This document shows, piece after piece, positions 1-7,894 of a stretch of 19,926 nt of DNA. The translations under genes were made by a program, and so were the position numbers. This DNA is from Candidatus Hydrogenedentota bacterium (GTDB lineage: Bacteria > Hydrogenedentota > Hydrogenedentia > Hydrogenedentiales > CAITNO01): assembly GCA_903922535.1 (NCBI GenBank), contig CAIXUF010001462.1, positions 1 through 19,926 on the forward strand, given 5' to 3'. The notes under the pieces are model-generated. The model worked only from the letters and a program-made list of their open reading frames with translations, was not told the origin of the DNA and searched no databases. The first letter of the stretch is position 1; the number at the start of each line of letters is the position of its first letter.

Positions 1-2
1 AT

Positions 3-1100
3 GCGGTTGCGGGGCACAGCATGGGCGGTGGTGCGGCCATTGTTTCCGTCCAATACACCGCCAACATTGACACCATAGTGACGCTGGCCGCCGCGCAAAA
101 CAGCGCATCCGTAATCGCGGGTTCGGCGGTGGTTACCCAGCCCACCCTCATGCTTTCCGGGGGTTCGGATTGTGTGGCACCGCCCAGCGACCACCAAATT
201 CCAATGTACGAGGCCATGCCTTCCCTCTGCAAGTACTTCGTCAGCATTGTCCAGGGAAGCCATTGCCAGTTCTGCCAAAACAACTCCAACTGCACCACCG
301 CCCAGAGCGTCTTGTGCCTTGGCCGTTCTTATGTGGACCAGGGCACCCAGCAGATGTTGACGGCATCCATTATGATCAATTGGCTGGATGTCCGGCTGAA
401 AGGCCGACAAAGCAGAGGGCTCGAATTCGAGCCGAATCTGAATGTCTTCGCGCAGTCAAACCAAATCACGTTCAGTGATTCGTGCAGTGTGTCCGGTGTG
501 GGCCAATCCGCCATCGGCCTTGCGGACACCACACCCCCGACTGGAAGCATACTCATCAACAACAACCTTTCGGTCGCGAAAAGCGCCCAGGTCACGCTCT
601 CACTGGGCTGGTCCGATGGTGAGGGTTCAGGCGTGGTGCGGATGCGTTTCAGCGATGACGGTGCGCATTGGACCGCCTGGGAGCCGCTGACAGCCGCGCG
701 CGCGTACTCGCTGCCGGGACCGGACGGGTACCACACGGTGCGTGTGCAGTACCGAGACGCCGCAGGCAACAAATCTGCCGTCTTCAGCGATTACATAAGG
801 CTGGACGCGGCCGCGCCAACGGGGACCATCATCATCAACGGCGGCGCGCCAAGCACGGCCACACGGTCGGTCACACTGGGTCTGACATGGACGGACGGCG
901 TTGGTTCCGGTGTTGTGCGGATGCGTTTCAGCGACAATGGTTCGACTTGGACACTTTGGGAGCCGCTGACGGCGACGCGCGCTTACACGCTCCCGCCCGG
1001 CAACGGATATCACACGGTGCGCGTGCAGTACCGCGACGCGGCGGGCAACAACTCTGCGGCACTCAACGATTACATTAAGCTGGCTGCTTCTGCCCCGTAG
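3..1100 (+). CDS. Secreted alpha/beta hydrolase with C-terminal Ig-like repeats, 5'-truncated
   Basis: The reading frame is already open at the left edge; the ATG at 21 is internal. It reads GHSMGG at once, so the window starts inside the serine-hydrolase nucleophile elbow (Ser codon 18-20). A plausible acid follows in SGGSDCVAP (Asp codon 168-170) and a plausible histidine in GSHCQF (codon 261-263). Ser-Asp-His order and spacing fit the C-terminal half of an alpha/beta hydrolase of the PETase/chlorophyllase-like group. Several cysteines close to the histidine suggest disulfides and an extracellular protein. After the catalytic domain come two tandem repeats of about 93 residues (525-803 and 804-1082), which look like beta-sandwich Ig-like modules for binding or spacing. 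The signal peptide and the first half of the enzyme are outside the window. The substrate is unknown; an esterase or lipase role is inferred from the family. No downstream partner on this strand is visible. Confidence 0.8.
   Translation, partial: AVAGHSMGGGAAIVSVQYTANIDTIVTLAAAQNSASVIAGSAVVTQPTLMLSGGSDCVAPPSDHQIPMYEAMPSLCKYFVSIVQGSHCQFCQNNSNCTTAQSVLCLGRSYVDQGTQQMLTASIMINWLDVRLKGRQSRGLEFEPNLNVFAQSNQITFSDSCSVSGVGQSAIGLADTTPPTGSILINNNLSVAKSAQVTLSLGWSDGEGSGVVRMRFSDDGAHWTAWEPLTAARAYSLPGPDGYHTVRVQYRDAAGNKSAVFSDYIRLDAAAPTGTIIINGGAPSTATRSVTLGLTWTDGVGSGVVRMRFSDNGSTWTLWEPLTATRAYTLPPGNGYHTVRVQYRDAAGNNSAALNDYIKLAASAP
525..1082 (+). repeat. Tandem duplicated Ig-like module inside the hydrolase gene
   Basis: Two adjacent units of about 279 bp encode near-identical modules. 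Shared blocks include GSGVVRMRFSD, WEPLTA-R-AY and YHTVRVQYRDAAGN. Similarity is also high at the DNA level, so the duplication is recent or kept homogeneous by recombination. The pattern is that of secreted-enzyme accessory domains. Confidence 0.8.
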
Positions 1101-1102
1101 GG

Positions 1103-1257
1103 TGCCTGTATTTGCAGGAGCGGATGTGACATCAGGCCGCGGTGATTGAGCACGTAACTGCGAGTCCATCCATAACCTTTGGAGATGAAATACCCGGTTC
1201 GACGGCGGGCGGATCGCGGTTGGCAATGGCGACGCAGAGGCTCGCCGGACCCAGGTT
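1103..1257 (-). pseudogene. Remnant of the C-terminus of a second GH106 gene
   Basis: The minus-strand translation here matches the last 50 or so residues of the intact GH106 protein at 3706-6813. The remnant reads GYFISKGYGWTRSYVL then GLMSHPLL; the intact gene reads GHFVSEGDDWTDSYVL then GLLAHPVL. Farther upstream the match continues in another frame (NLGP, then RDPPAVEPG, against FGPLHFADPDPPFIGPG), so a frameshift lies near 1190-1196. The plus-strand DNA also aligns, for example around ttgagcac and gtcca. No start codon, catalytic domain or usual stop remains. The remnant lies immediately 3' of the zinc-ribbon gene, which suggests that a cassette replaced the rest of a tandem GH106 copy. 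Confidence 0.7.
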
Positions 1258-1263
1258 CATTTT

Positions 1264-2301
1264 TCACCCCAATTGCCGGAAGCGTCTCTGGAAATCCGGC
1301 AAATCCAGGGTCTGGAATTCTGCCCAACTCAGTGGAGTGGCCAATATGGTCGGTGACTGCAGCCTTCCACCAAGTTCAATACTTATGGTCCCGACAAGAA
1401 ACGGCTTCATAATCGGTTCCCAGGATTCATCTTCATCTGAATTTAACAATGTCATGAATGTCTCATAGTCCGTGGAAAGCAGGAAAGCATGAGCGAAGGA
1501 TTGATGCGGCCAAGCGTAGTTCATTGAGTGTATTAGCATAACGCGTGGTTGCTGGCAGCCTGCGAAGTCAAACGTCTCTTTTCCGGTAAGATGGCTCAAG
1601 AAGGCGGCGGCCTCATCATTGTCACTGGGAGAAATGTTTATGGGTTCCACTTCCTTCAATCGCAACGGCATGTCATGGTCTCTCCAGGGCACCACCGCAT
1701 AACGTTGTCCCGCAGGAAACGCCTCGACAAGAGCTACCCTTGTCTCGGACGTCCCCTTCGTCATGTTAACGCAACTGGCGAAGACAATCTGCCCTACCCG
1801 ACAGGACTCTTCTGGTTCATCAGTCGCATAAAGGAATCCATGCACCCAAATGGTGCCACTGGAATCAGCGCGGACCGCATGTGCCACCATTACCTTCAGA
1901 CGACATGGAAACGGGAATTGGCATGCTTTGAGGCTCTTGAAGACACTGCGCAACAATGAAATCTTCGTTGGATCTTCATGGACACTCTCGTGCGTTAGGA
2001 AATCAAGGGTTCCAACTGAGTATTCATTCCCTATCGTAATGGCGGGTTTCCGCTGCACCGGCAGAACACGGCCTTGTTTATCCGTGTATTTCCCAATAAG
2101 CGTCATCATTTCGAACTCACCCGAGCACGAAAGGCACTTGTAGTAAAACGGGGCGAATGAACAGTTCTGGCAAACGGCCATCGGATTCCAGTTGTCTGTG
2201 CTTTGGCCACAACACGGGCATGTCCAAGGGCCGGCGAGAAGCCGGATTGGTTTCCCGCATAAGGGACAAGGGGCGGAAAATGGCGAATCTGAAGGGCACA
2301 T
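1264..2301 (-). CDS. Zinc-ribbon protein of unknown function
   Basis: A 345-residue protein. Its first 60 residues hold two Cys clusters: CPLC at 12-15 with CPCC at 28-31, then CQNC at 44-47 with CLSC at 56-59. This looks like two zinc ribbons in tandem. The remaining 280 or so residues are a globular region I do not recognise, without membrane segments. The ATG at 2301 is supported by a gaggag Shine-Dalgarno sequence seven bases upstream. The gene is on the same strand as the EcsC-family gene (229-bp gap) and is likely cotranscribed. Base composition is lower in GC than in the GH106 or polX genes, which suggests acquisition. Zinc ribbons of this kind often bind nucleic acid or other proteins, but nothing here fixes the role. 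The 229-bp gap upstream shows no gene I can support. Confidence 0.8.
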   Translation of the reverse strand: MCPSDSPFSAPCPLCGKPIRLLAGPWTCPCCGQSTDNWNPMAVCQNCSFAPFYYKCLSCSGEFEMMTLIGKYTDKQGRVLPVQRKPAITIGNEYSVGTLDFLTHESVHEDPTKISLLRSVFKSLKACQFPFPCRLKVMVAHAVRADSSGTIWVHGFLYATDEPEESCRVGQIVFASCVNMTKGTSETRVALVEAFPAGQRYAVVPWRDHDMPLRLKEVEPINISPSDNDEAAAFLSHLTGKETFDFAGCQQPRVMLIHSMNYAWPHQSFAHAFLLSTDYETFMTLLNSDEDESWEPIMKPFLVGTISIELGGRLQSPTILATPLSWAEFQTLDLPDFQRRFRQLG

Positions 2302-2530
2302 GATTCATCTCCTCGTGTTGATGCAGGGCGTTCTCCGGATTTCTCAGCGTTTGCTTGTCGTATGCATTTGCCATCATCTGCGAGGACATCCCCGCCGCAC
2401 CGACAATGCCTCACCTTTTGTGCGCGCCCTCAGCGGGTTTGGAAAGCCCGGAACTCCCCCCGAATGCGCATTTCCTGCAATTGTCTTTCTCCTTGGCAAC
2501 CCGTGGTGTCTTCTTGACATCATCTTCACT

Positions 2531-3163
2531 TCATGATGTCTCGCCCGTCCTCTCGTAATACCTGATGGCCGTTCGACCAACAGCACGCGCCGCACGCCAG
2601 TCAGCGACAAAGCCAACCGGTGCCCCCAGCAGAGGCACAGCGCGCAAAACCTTGGAAAAAGTGGGTTTTGCCTTCCTTTTGATGAGCCTCTTCGATATTC
2701 TCACCATGTCTTCTCTCGTAACGCACTTTCGAATATCCTTTGCAGCAACGCCTCTTGCCACCGCCGTTCCGATCTCCCGGAAGCCCTCGATTTTGCTGTC
2801 ACGGGCGAGAATCAGATACACATCCGCCAACAGACTGTTTGTCTCTGTTGTTTTACCGTACACACATGCAATGGCCAATATTGTTGACACATCAATCTTC
2901 CATGCGATGATGGTTCCCAGCGGCACGGCAATTGCCATTGTGATGAATCCGCCAAACCCCGTTGCAGCCCCGACTAGCCCGCCTTTGAGCGATCTCCTGT
3001 GCACAATTTTCAGGGCTAGTGTCTTCGTATCAACGCCCGGGTTCTTATCGCGAAGATTGTCCACGTAAGCGCCTATTCGCCCCAGACCTTGTGCAACTAA
3101 CCGCTCTAAGAGACGGGTAAGGGCATTTCCCCGCTCCCGTTGCGTATCATCCGTTAAAGCCAT
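2531..3163 (-). CDS. EcsC-family protein
   Basis: A 210-residue protein with the features of the EcsC family: a glycine-rich hydrophobic stretch at about 61-90 (GGLVGAATGFGGFITMAIAV, PLGT), then an alanine/isoleucine-rich segment ending in ACVYGK at about 93-104. Near the C-terminus is AVPLLGAPVGFVADW at about 175-189, followed by ARAVGRTAIRYY. EcsC proteins are poorly understood and probably membrane-associated; the name comes from the third gene of the Bacillus ecs locus, but a standalone copy like this need not share that role. The ATG at 3163 follows a strong aggagga site. An in-frame alternative upstream is not needed. It probably belongs to the same transcription unit as the Cys-rich gene upstream and the zinc-ribbon gene downstream. 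Confidence 0.8.
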   Translation of the reverse strand: MALTDDTQRERGNALTRLLERLVAQGLGRIGAYVDNLRDKNPGVDTKTLALKIVHRRSLKGGLVGAATGFGGFITMAIAVPLGTIIAWKIDVSTILAIACVYGKTTETNSLLADVYLILARDSKIEGFREIGTAVARGVAAKDIRKCVTREDMVRISKRLIKRKAKPTFSKVLRAVPLLGAPVGFVADWRAARAVGRTAIRYYERTGETS

Positions 3164-3349
3164 GTTGTCCGTTCCTCCTCTTTATCCCGTTTCACAAGTT
3201 TTCGGCAAACACCATCTTGCTCGGCACGCGCTATGCTCATTTTGGACACGCCTGCGATTGATTCTCGGATGCCTTTCCCTTCCTGCTCAATCCGGGCTTT
3301 GAATTGAGTCGGAAAGCCCAGCGTGTCATTTGATCGCCAAGCCAACCCC

Positions 3350-3514
3350 TCAGCATTTCCGCACAACCTGCCCAACACACTTGCCGGGAACAGGTCGGTC
3401 AGGATGAAACCCCTGGTCGTTATAGAGACTGCAACCCGCCTTCTTGTGGTCGGTGGACCAAACTTTGCAGTGACTGCAATCCGCACACCGGTCACCTGCT
3501 TTTACTGTGGCCAT
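3350..3514 (-). CDS. Small Cys-rich (probable metal-binding) protein
   Basis: A 54-residue protein starting MATVKAGDRC. The frame is open farther upstream, but the ATG at 3514 has a clear ggagg site eight bases before it, so I choose the short form. The cysteine pattern CADCSHC at about 10-16, with further cysteines at about 28, 45 and 54, suggests a compact zinc- or iron-binding fold. It is the first gene after the promoter-like element at 3620-3648 and is followed by the EcsC-family and zinc-ribbon genes on the same strand. Two of the three proteins in this small unit carry Cys clusters. I do not recognise the family. The 186 bp between this gene and the EcsC gene holds only a weak candidate of 28 codons (3154-3240) that I do not annotate. 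Confidence 0.55.
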   Translation of the reverse strand: MATVKAGDRCADCSHCKVWSTDHKKAGCSLYNDQGFHPDRPVPGKCVGQVVRKC

Positions 3515-3619
3515 GCACAGCTCCTCCGTGAATGCCCGATTGTTTGCCCCCACCTGTGGCCGCCATATTTGATTCGGAGTGCCCGCAAGACGGGAGATAA
3601 TCAACCTATACGAAAACTG

Positions 3620-3648
3620 TTTATACTCCAAAATGAGCGATAAATCAA
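3620..3648 (-). promoter_or_regulatory. Sigma70-like promoter for the Cys-rich/EcsC/zinc-ribbon unit
   Basis: Read on the minus strand: TTGATT (3643-3648), 17-bp spacer, TATAAA (3620-3625). Initiation near 3613 would give a leader of roughly 100 nt before the ATG at 3514. The element lies in the 190-bp gap after the GH106 stop codon. Confidence 0.5.
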
Positions 3649-3705
3649 GATGGTTAATCGAAGCGTCAAGCAATCAGCCAAAGGTGGCATTAGCGCAGTC
3701 AACCA

Positions 3706-6700
3706 TCAGGATTCCCGCTGGAACATCAACACAGGGTGCGCCAAGAGGCCGCTGGGCTTGAGCACATAGCTGTCGGTCCAATCATCGCCTTCGGATACGA
3801 AATGGCCCGGGCCTATGAAAGGCGGATCGGGGTCGGCAAAGTGCAGTGGGCCGAAAGTGTTTCGACGCGTGCCGAAGACCTCCAATGTCAACTCATGGAC
3901 AGCGGTGACCAAGTGGGGCGTTAGGTCAACTTCATAGGGAGGCCAGCCGACACAGCCCACCTCTTTGCCGTCAATAAACGCCCGAACCACGGCACCTTTC
4001 ATGTTCGGTACCTGAAGCACCACCCGCTCGCCCGGCTTGGCCGCCGCCCGAATCAGATAACGGTACGAAACCGCACCGCCGTAGAAAGGAAGCTGATGAT
4101 CGCGCCAGTCGCCAACCCCTGTGGACAGCCGCCTGCCCACCATAGTGGGGATCCCTCCCCGCAATTCGACCCCGAAATCCCCCAGCAAATACAGCGCCTC
4201 CAGGTTGTCATCTTCCCGGAAATCGCTTGCCAATTCCAGCAGGTTTTCGCCTTTTCGGAGATGGCCATTGTCGATGGGAATGCGGCGCAGACAGGGGTCC
4301 ACCCACCAGCCGTTGTCCTTGTCGGGATTGACATAATGACCATTTAGCGTGGTAACAAAGCGGCCGGGCGTTTCCATGGCAAGGCTGATCGGGGCCTCGG
4401 GAAGCGAGTCCACCTGGAAGGCGAAGCGGAGCATAACCATCTGTCTGGCACTCTCGGGACCGATTTTGCGCGCCCATGGCTGCACCATCTCCCCTCCCCT
4501 GCAGGGCAACCCCATGGACTGGCGCACCCTGCGGTCCACCTTGAGGATTTCCAGCGCTGGCGCGAATCCCAGCAATTCCCCGATTTGATACTCGGCAAAA
4601 TCAAGCACCAGCACGTTGGGCTCGCTCAACTGCGCGCATTCAAGTTCGTCCAGCGTCCGCCTGCGCACCGTCTTCCACTGTGCCGCCACGGTGATGTTCT
4701 TGACGGGCGCGGTGTGCAGCACGAACAAACGGCTGCCAGTGGCGGGAAGGCTGGTGGAGAAACTTGTCCATCCGGCCCGTTTGACCGACGGAACCAGTGA
4801 AAGCTGGCCGGTGGCCGGATCATGCTCCACAACCTTGCCGGCACACCGGACCTTCACCGTCACTTCTTTGAACGCCTTGCTCCGGTCTGTGTTGCAAAGG
4901 AACAACAGATGCCGGTGGTCAGTGCGGCGCAACTGGTACAGAACGGGGCGCAACTCCCGCCCCTTTGCGTCCGTGATCGACACATCGCGCACCACGGGCG
5001 CCAGCGCGGCCACGATCGGTTTTTCCTCATGGGGCACACAAATGCAGAATTCCGCCAGCAATGCCGCTGCATCGTCCGCAAAGCCGTCCACCAGCGGGGG
5101 CGCTTCGCCCGCAAAGACGACGGTGCCCCCGGCCGCGCGGAAGGTCTCCAGCAGGCGGACCGTGGTCTGCCGCAGCGTGTCCACCGGCGGCACGAGGACG
5201 GCGTCATAGCAGCCGCGGCCCAGACTCAGCGTGGACAGTTTCTTGGATACAGAGCCGAGACGGCCGAGCATATCCTCATCGGCGTACGCGTAGTCAAGAT
5301 GGTTCTGCAGGAGGATGTCGCGGGTGACGCCCGCAAGGCGGTCCAGTTCGGCGGTCTCCTCCCCCTCATGGAACATCATGACCTTGTCGGCCTGCCCGTG
5401 GTCCAGCAGCCGAGGACGGAAGCGCGCAAACATGCTCTCGATGGGATGAATGACCAGCAGCCGCTGGACGCATTCGCCCTCCGACATCGCGACGTTGATG
5501 CGTGAGAAGTAGTCCTCCACGTGGTGGTACTGCTCCCACCAGGACGACTGGAAGAATATCGACGCGGGATAGTCGCGCTTGGCCTCGCCCTTCATGGTGT
5601 ACCATGCAAGATGCTGGCAGCGCGTGTTTACGCCCAGCGCGGCCTGCCAGTCACCGACGGCCTTGTGGCCCTCGAAACCGAAGTCCCAGCCGGTGCATCC
5701 GTACATCTCGGACAGCATCCATCTCCGGCCGGTCTGGTTCACCACGCTCTGGCACTGCTTGGCCACGTCGAAGTTGTTTTGGTACTGGCCGAGCATGTCG
5801 ATGCCCGGGGCCTGCATGTGTTCATAGAAACGCATCGCCGAACCGACCACAAGTGTCTGGGTGTGCAGGAGTTCTTCCAGCAGCACATGGCCGGTCAGCA
5901 TGATGCCCTGTTTGGCGCACCAGTTGGCGATTTGCCGGGCAAAGTTGGTGACAAACAGATGGGTGACGCAGTTGCGGTAGTCCAAACGCGCCCTGGAGAC
6001 CTTCACACCGTCCACCTCCAGCATCAGCTCGGGAAGATGGCCACGCAGGGAATAGGAGTGCATCCTTTCGAAGGTGGACTGAAGTTTGTCGGTCCAGGGA
6101 ACGAAGGTGTAGGGAATTTCGCTGCGACCCTGGGGCATCTGGTTCCCGAAGATGCTGCAATAGTTGGGCTCGTCCGTGAACATGCCGGGGATGACCCCGC
6201 CGAACTCCTCCCCCACTTCGCGCCGGTACCGCTCGTGGGTCGAATCGATGAAAGCGCGCACGGCCGTGTCGGAAAGGGTGTCCAGATAGCTCTTGCCGTT
6301 GAACCAACTGCTGCACGCCTGCGTCTCCACATGGAAGAGCAGCACATGGCTTGACTTGGGCCGCTGGCCGCCGCGCAGCCAGGCGAGATTGAACACGCGG
6401 TCCCCTTTGACGTCGGCCTCCCAAAGCGGAAACTCGCCGTCCCAGTCCGCATCCCGGTATCGCTTGGCCGGGACAATCTCCATGACCAGAAACTTCATGC
6501 GGTGGGCCGGATCCGCAGTCGCCAGTCCCCCGGCATAGCCCGAGGGCCAGCAGTCCTCGTCATACAGCCATGCCTCCATTTCGGCCAGGCGGCACTCGTC
6601 CACGGCCGCCCGGATGGCATCGAACCATTCGGGACCCAGGTAGGGCGTGGCCAACCCCACCCGCGAGTGGAGGAACGCCCCGCCCATGCCCATTTCCTTG

Positions 6701-6813
6701 AAGATGCGCACCTGACGGCGCAGTTCTTCCGGGTCGAGCAGTCCGTTCCAGGACCAGAACGGTTTCCCGCGGAAGGCGGCGGGCGGGTTGGCGAAGTCTT
6801 CCATAAAACTCAT
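3706..6813 (-). CDS. GH106 family glycosidase (alpha-L-rhamnosidase-like)
   Basis: A 1035-residue protein, a typical length for glycoside hydrolase family 106. Characteristic stretches are FWSWNG at 19-24, a Glu/Arg-rich helix then MGMGGAFLHSRVGL at 41-54, WLYDEDCWPSGYAGG at 82-96, FTDEPNY at 212-218, TGHVLLEE at 307-314 and LSEMYG at 367-372 (Glu369 is a candidate active-site acid). A beta-sandwich region near 890-1010 looks like a carbohydrate-binding jelly roll. Characterised GH106 enzymes remove terminal L-rhamnose from pectic or other polysaccharides. No signal peptide is visible, so it may act in the cytoplasm on imported oligosaccharides. The ATG at 6813 has a gaggtg site. It lies 55 bp after a crotonase gene with the same type of site, so the two may be cotranscribed. 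A remnant of a second copy lies at 1103-1257. Substrate specificity cannot be read from the sequence. Confidence 0.85.
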   Translation of the reverse strand: MSFMEDFANPPAAFRGKPFWSWNGLLDPEELRRQVRIFKEMGMGGAFLHSRVGLATPYLGPEWFDAIRAAVDECRLAEMEAWLYDEDCWPSGYAGGLATADPAHRMKFLVMEIVPAKRYRDADWDGEFPLWEADVKGDRVFNLAWLRGGQRPKSSHVLLFHVETQACSSWFNGKSYLDTLSDTAVRAFIDSTHERYRREVGEEFGGVIPGMFTDEPNYCSIFGNQMPQGRSEIPYTFVPWTDKLQSTFERMHSYSLRGHLPELMLEVDGVKVSRARLDYRNCVTHLFVTNFARQIANWCAKQGIMLTGHVLLEELLHTQTLVVGSAMRFYEHMQAPGIDMLGQYQNNFDVAKQCQSVVNQTGRRWMLSEMYGCTGWDFGFEGHKAVGDWQAALGVNTRCQHLAWYTMKGEAKRDYPASIFFQSSWWEQYHHVEDYFSRINVAMSEGECVQRLLVIHPIESMFARFRPRLLDHGQADKVMMFHEGEETAELDRLAGVTRDILLQNHLDYAYADEDMLGRLGSVSKKLSTLSLGRGCYDAVLVPPVDTLRQTTVRLLETFRAAGGTVVFAGEAPPLVDGFADDAAALLAEFCICVPHEEKPIVAALAPVVRDVSITDAKGRELRPVLYQLRRTDHRHLLFLCNTDRSKAFKEVTVKVRCAGKVVEHDPATGQLSLVPSVKRAGWTSFSTSLPATGSRLFVLHTAPVKNITVAAQWKTVRRRTLDELECAQLSEPNVLVLDFAEYQIGELLGFAPALEILKVDRRVRQSMGLPCRGGEMVQPWARKIGPESARQMVMLRFAFQVDSLPEAPISLAMETPGRFVTTLNGHYVNPDKDNGWWVDPCLRRIPIDNGHLRKGENLLELASDFREDDNLEALYLLGDFGVELRGGIPTMVGRRLSTGVGDWRDHQLPFYGGAVSYRYLIRAAAKPGERVVLQVPNMKGAVVRAFIDGKEVGCVGWPPYEVDLTPHLVTAVHELTLEVFGTRRNTFGPLHFADPDPPFIGPGHFVSEGDDWTDSYVLKPSGLLAHPVLMFQRES

Positions 6814-6868
6814 GGCGTCACCTCAGTGTGGGTCAGGCACCCTCGCCTGACATCGCTGGCAGGACGGC

Positions 6869-7651
6869 TCAACTGAACTGGGAAAAGTCCGGTGGACGGC
6901 GCTGCATGAACGCCTGAAAGGCCTCGGCAGCCTCCGGCGACGCCAAACGCGCCACAAAAGCCCCGGCCTCCCGGCGAAGCGCGTCATGCAGCGGAGAACG
7001 CAGCGGCTCGCGAAGCAGTTGACGCGCCGCACGAATCGCGGCCGGCGGCTGTTTGGCCACGCACCGGGCCGCCTCCATGGCGGCCCCGTCTGCCTGCCCG
7101 GGCGTCGTAAGCCGGTTCACCAGCCCCCACGAGAGCGCCGTGGCCGCGTCAAAGGGCTGCCCGAGCAGAATCGCCTCGGCCGCCCGGTGACTGCCCGCGC
7201 GCATCGGCAGCAGGAAACTCGACCCGGCCTCCGGGCAAAGCCCCAGATTGACAAAAGGCAGGTGAAAACGGGCGTCCTCCGCCGCATAGGCAAGGTCGCA
7301 GTGCAGCAGCAGCGTCGTGCCGATGCCCACGGCCATGCCGTTCACCGCCGCAATCAGCGGCTTCTCGAAATCCGTCAGCGCATGCAGAAACTGCATCACC
7401 GGGTGACTGTCGTCCGACGGCGGATTGCCCACAAAATCAAGGATGTCGTTGCCTGCGGAGAAACAATCCGGACCGCCGGCGATGACGGCAACCCTGACTT
7501 CCGGGTCCGCATTGGCCCGTTGCAGCGCACTCGCCAGCGCGCCGTACATCTCCACGTTAAGCGCATTGCGCTTCTCCGGGCGGTGCATCCTTATGACCAG
7601 AACGTTTTCCTCCAACGAAACCGGAACCAGCGCCGAAACCACCTCAGACAT
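6869..7651 (-). CDS. Enoyl-CoA isomerase-type crotonase-family protein
   Basis: A 260-residue crotonase-fold protein. The ATG at 7651, with gaggtg six bases upstream, gives the normal family length; an in-frame start 105 bp upstream would add an unlikely leader. Oxyanion-hole segments are FSAGND at 64-69 and NGMAVGIG at 104-111. The two glutamates that catalyse hydration in enoyl-CoA hydratase are absent: GGGCE is replaced by GIGTT and QPE by LPF. Instead CPEAGSS at 139-145 matches the PEG-SS segment of delta3,delta2-enoyl-CoA isomerases, whose single glutamate moves the double bond (Glu141 here). The likely role is isomerising unsaturated acyl-CoA in beta-oxidation, although automated annotation would probably say hydratase. 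It precedes the GH106 gene and follows a promoter-like element at 7704-7732. No other beta-oxidation gene is in the window. Confidence 0.85.
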   Translation of the reverse strand: MSEVVSALVPVSLEENVLVIRMHRPEKRNALNVEMYGALASALQRANADPEVRVAVIAGGPDCFSAGNDILDFVGNPPSDDSHPVMQFLHALTDFEKPLIAAVNGMAVGIGTTLLLHCDLAYAAEDARFHLPFVNLGLCPEAGSSFLLPMRAGSHRAAEAILLGQPFDAATALSWGLVNRLTTPGQADGAAMEAARCVAKQPPAAIRAARQLLREPLRSPLHDALRREAGAFVARLASPEAAEAFQAFMQRRPPDFSQFS

Positions 7652-7703
7652 TGCAGTCACCTCATTGTTGCCGCGGTTAAACCACCTGACATGCCCGACA
7701 CCC

Positions 7704-7732
7704 ATAATAGCCGAAGCGCCCGAGTTTGTAAA
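7704..7732 (-). promoter_or_regulatory. Sigma70-like promoter for the crotonase gene
   Basis: On the minus strand: TTTACA (7727-7732), 17-bp spacer, TATTAT (7704-7709). Initiation near 7697 leaves a leader of about 46 nt before the ATG at 7651. The spacing and AT-rich hexamers stand out in this GC-rich intergenic region. I see no equally good promoter for the divergent polX gene. Confidence 0.55.
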
Positions 7733-7894
7733 CGGCCGCGTTTCGGCCGCCCGCAAGCACCCATTTCGCTCTCATCCGGCGCCGCAGGGTTTCAGGCGGT
7801 TCATGGCCGTGTGCCCCGACCGTGTCAAATGGGGTAGAATCAAAGCCGCGCTGTGGACCATGGTCCTCGAAAGGTCGGGAAGCGGTAGGTTCTC

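Noticed and set aside
1070..1327. 85-codon minus-strand frame treated as an intact gene
   Set aside because: Its first part is noise from the end of the zinc-ribbon gene. Only its C-terminal part matches GH106, so it is recorded as a remnant, not a gene.
2106..2414. Minus-strand frame starting with a zinc-ribbon-like RHCRCGGDVLADDGKC
   Set aside because: It runs mostly antiparallel in phase to the zinc-ribbon gene, begins with a GTG without a clear site, and the rest is unlike a protein. Probably coincidence.
3154..3495. 113-codon minus-strand frame upstream of the EcsC gene
   Set aside because: It overlaps the better-supported 54-residue Cys-rich gene in another frame. Only the last 28-50 codons look protein-like, and no start with a ribosome-binding site exists.
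5521..6354. 277-codon plus-strand frame opposite the GH106 gene
   Set aside because: It is a long shadow frame caused by GC-rich codon bias in the GH106 gene, whose family motifs are unmistakable.
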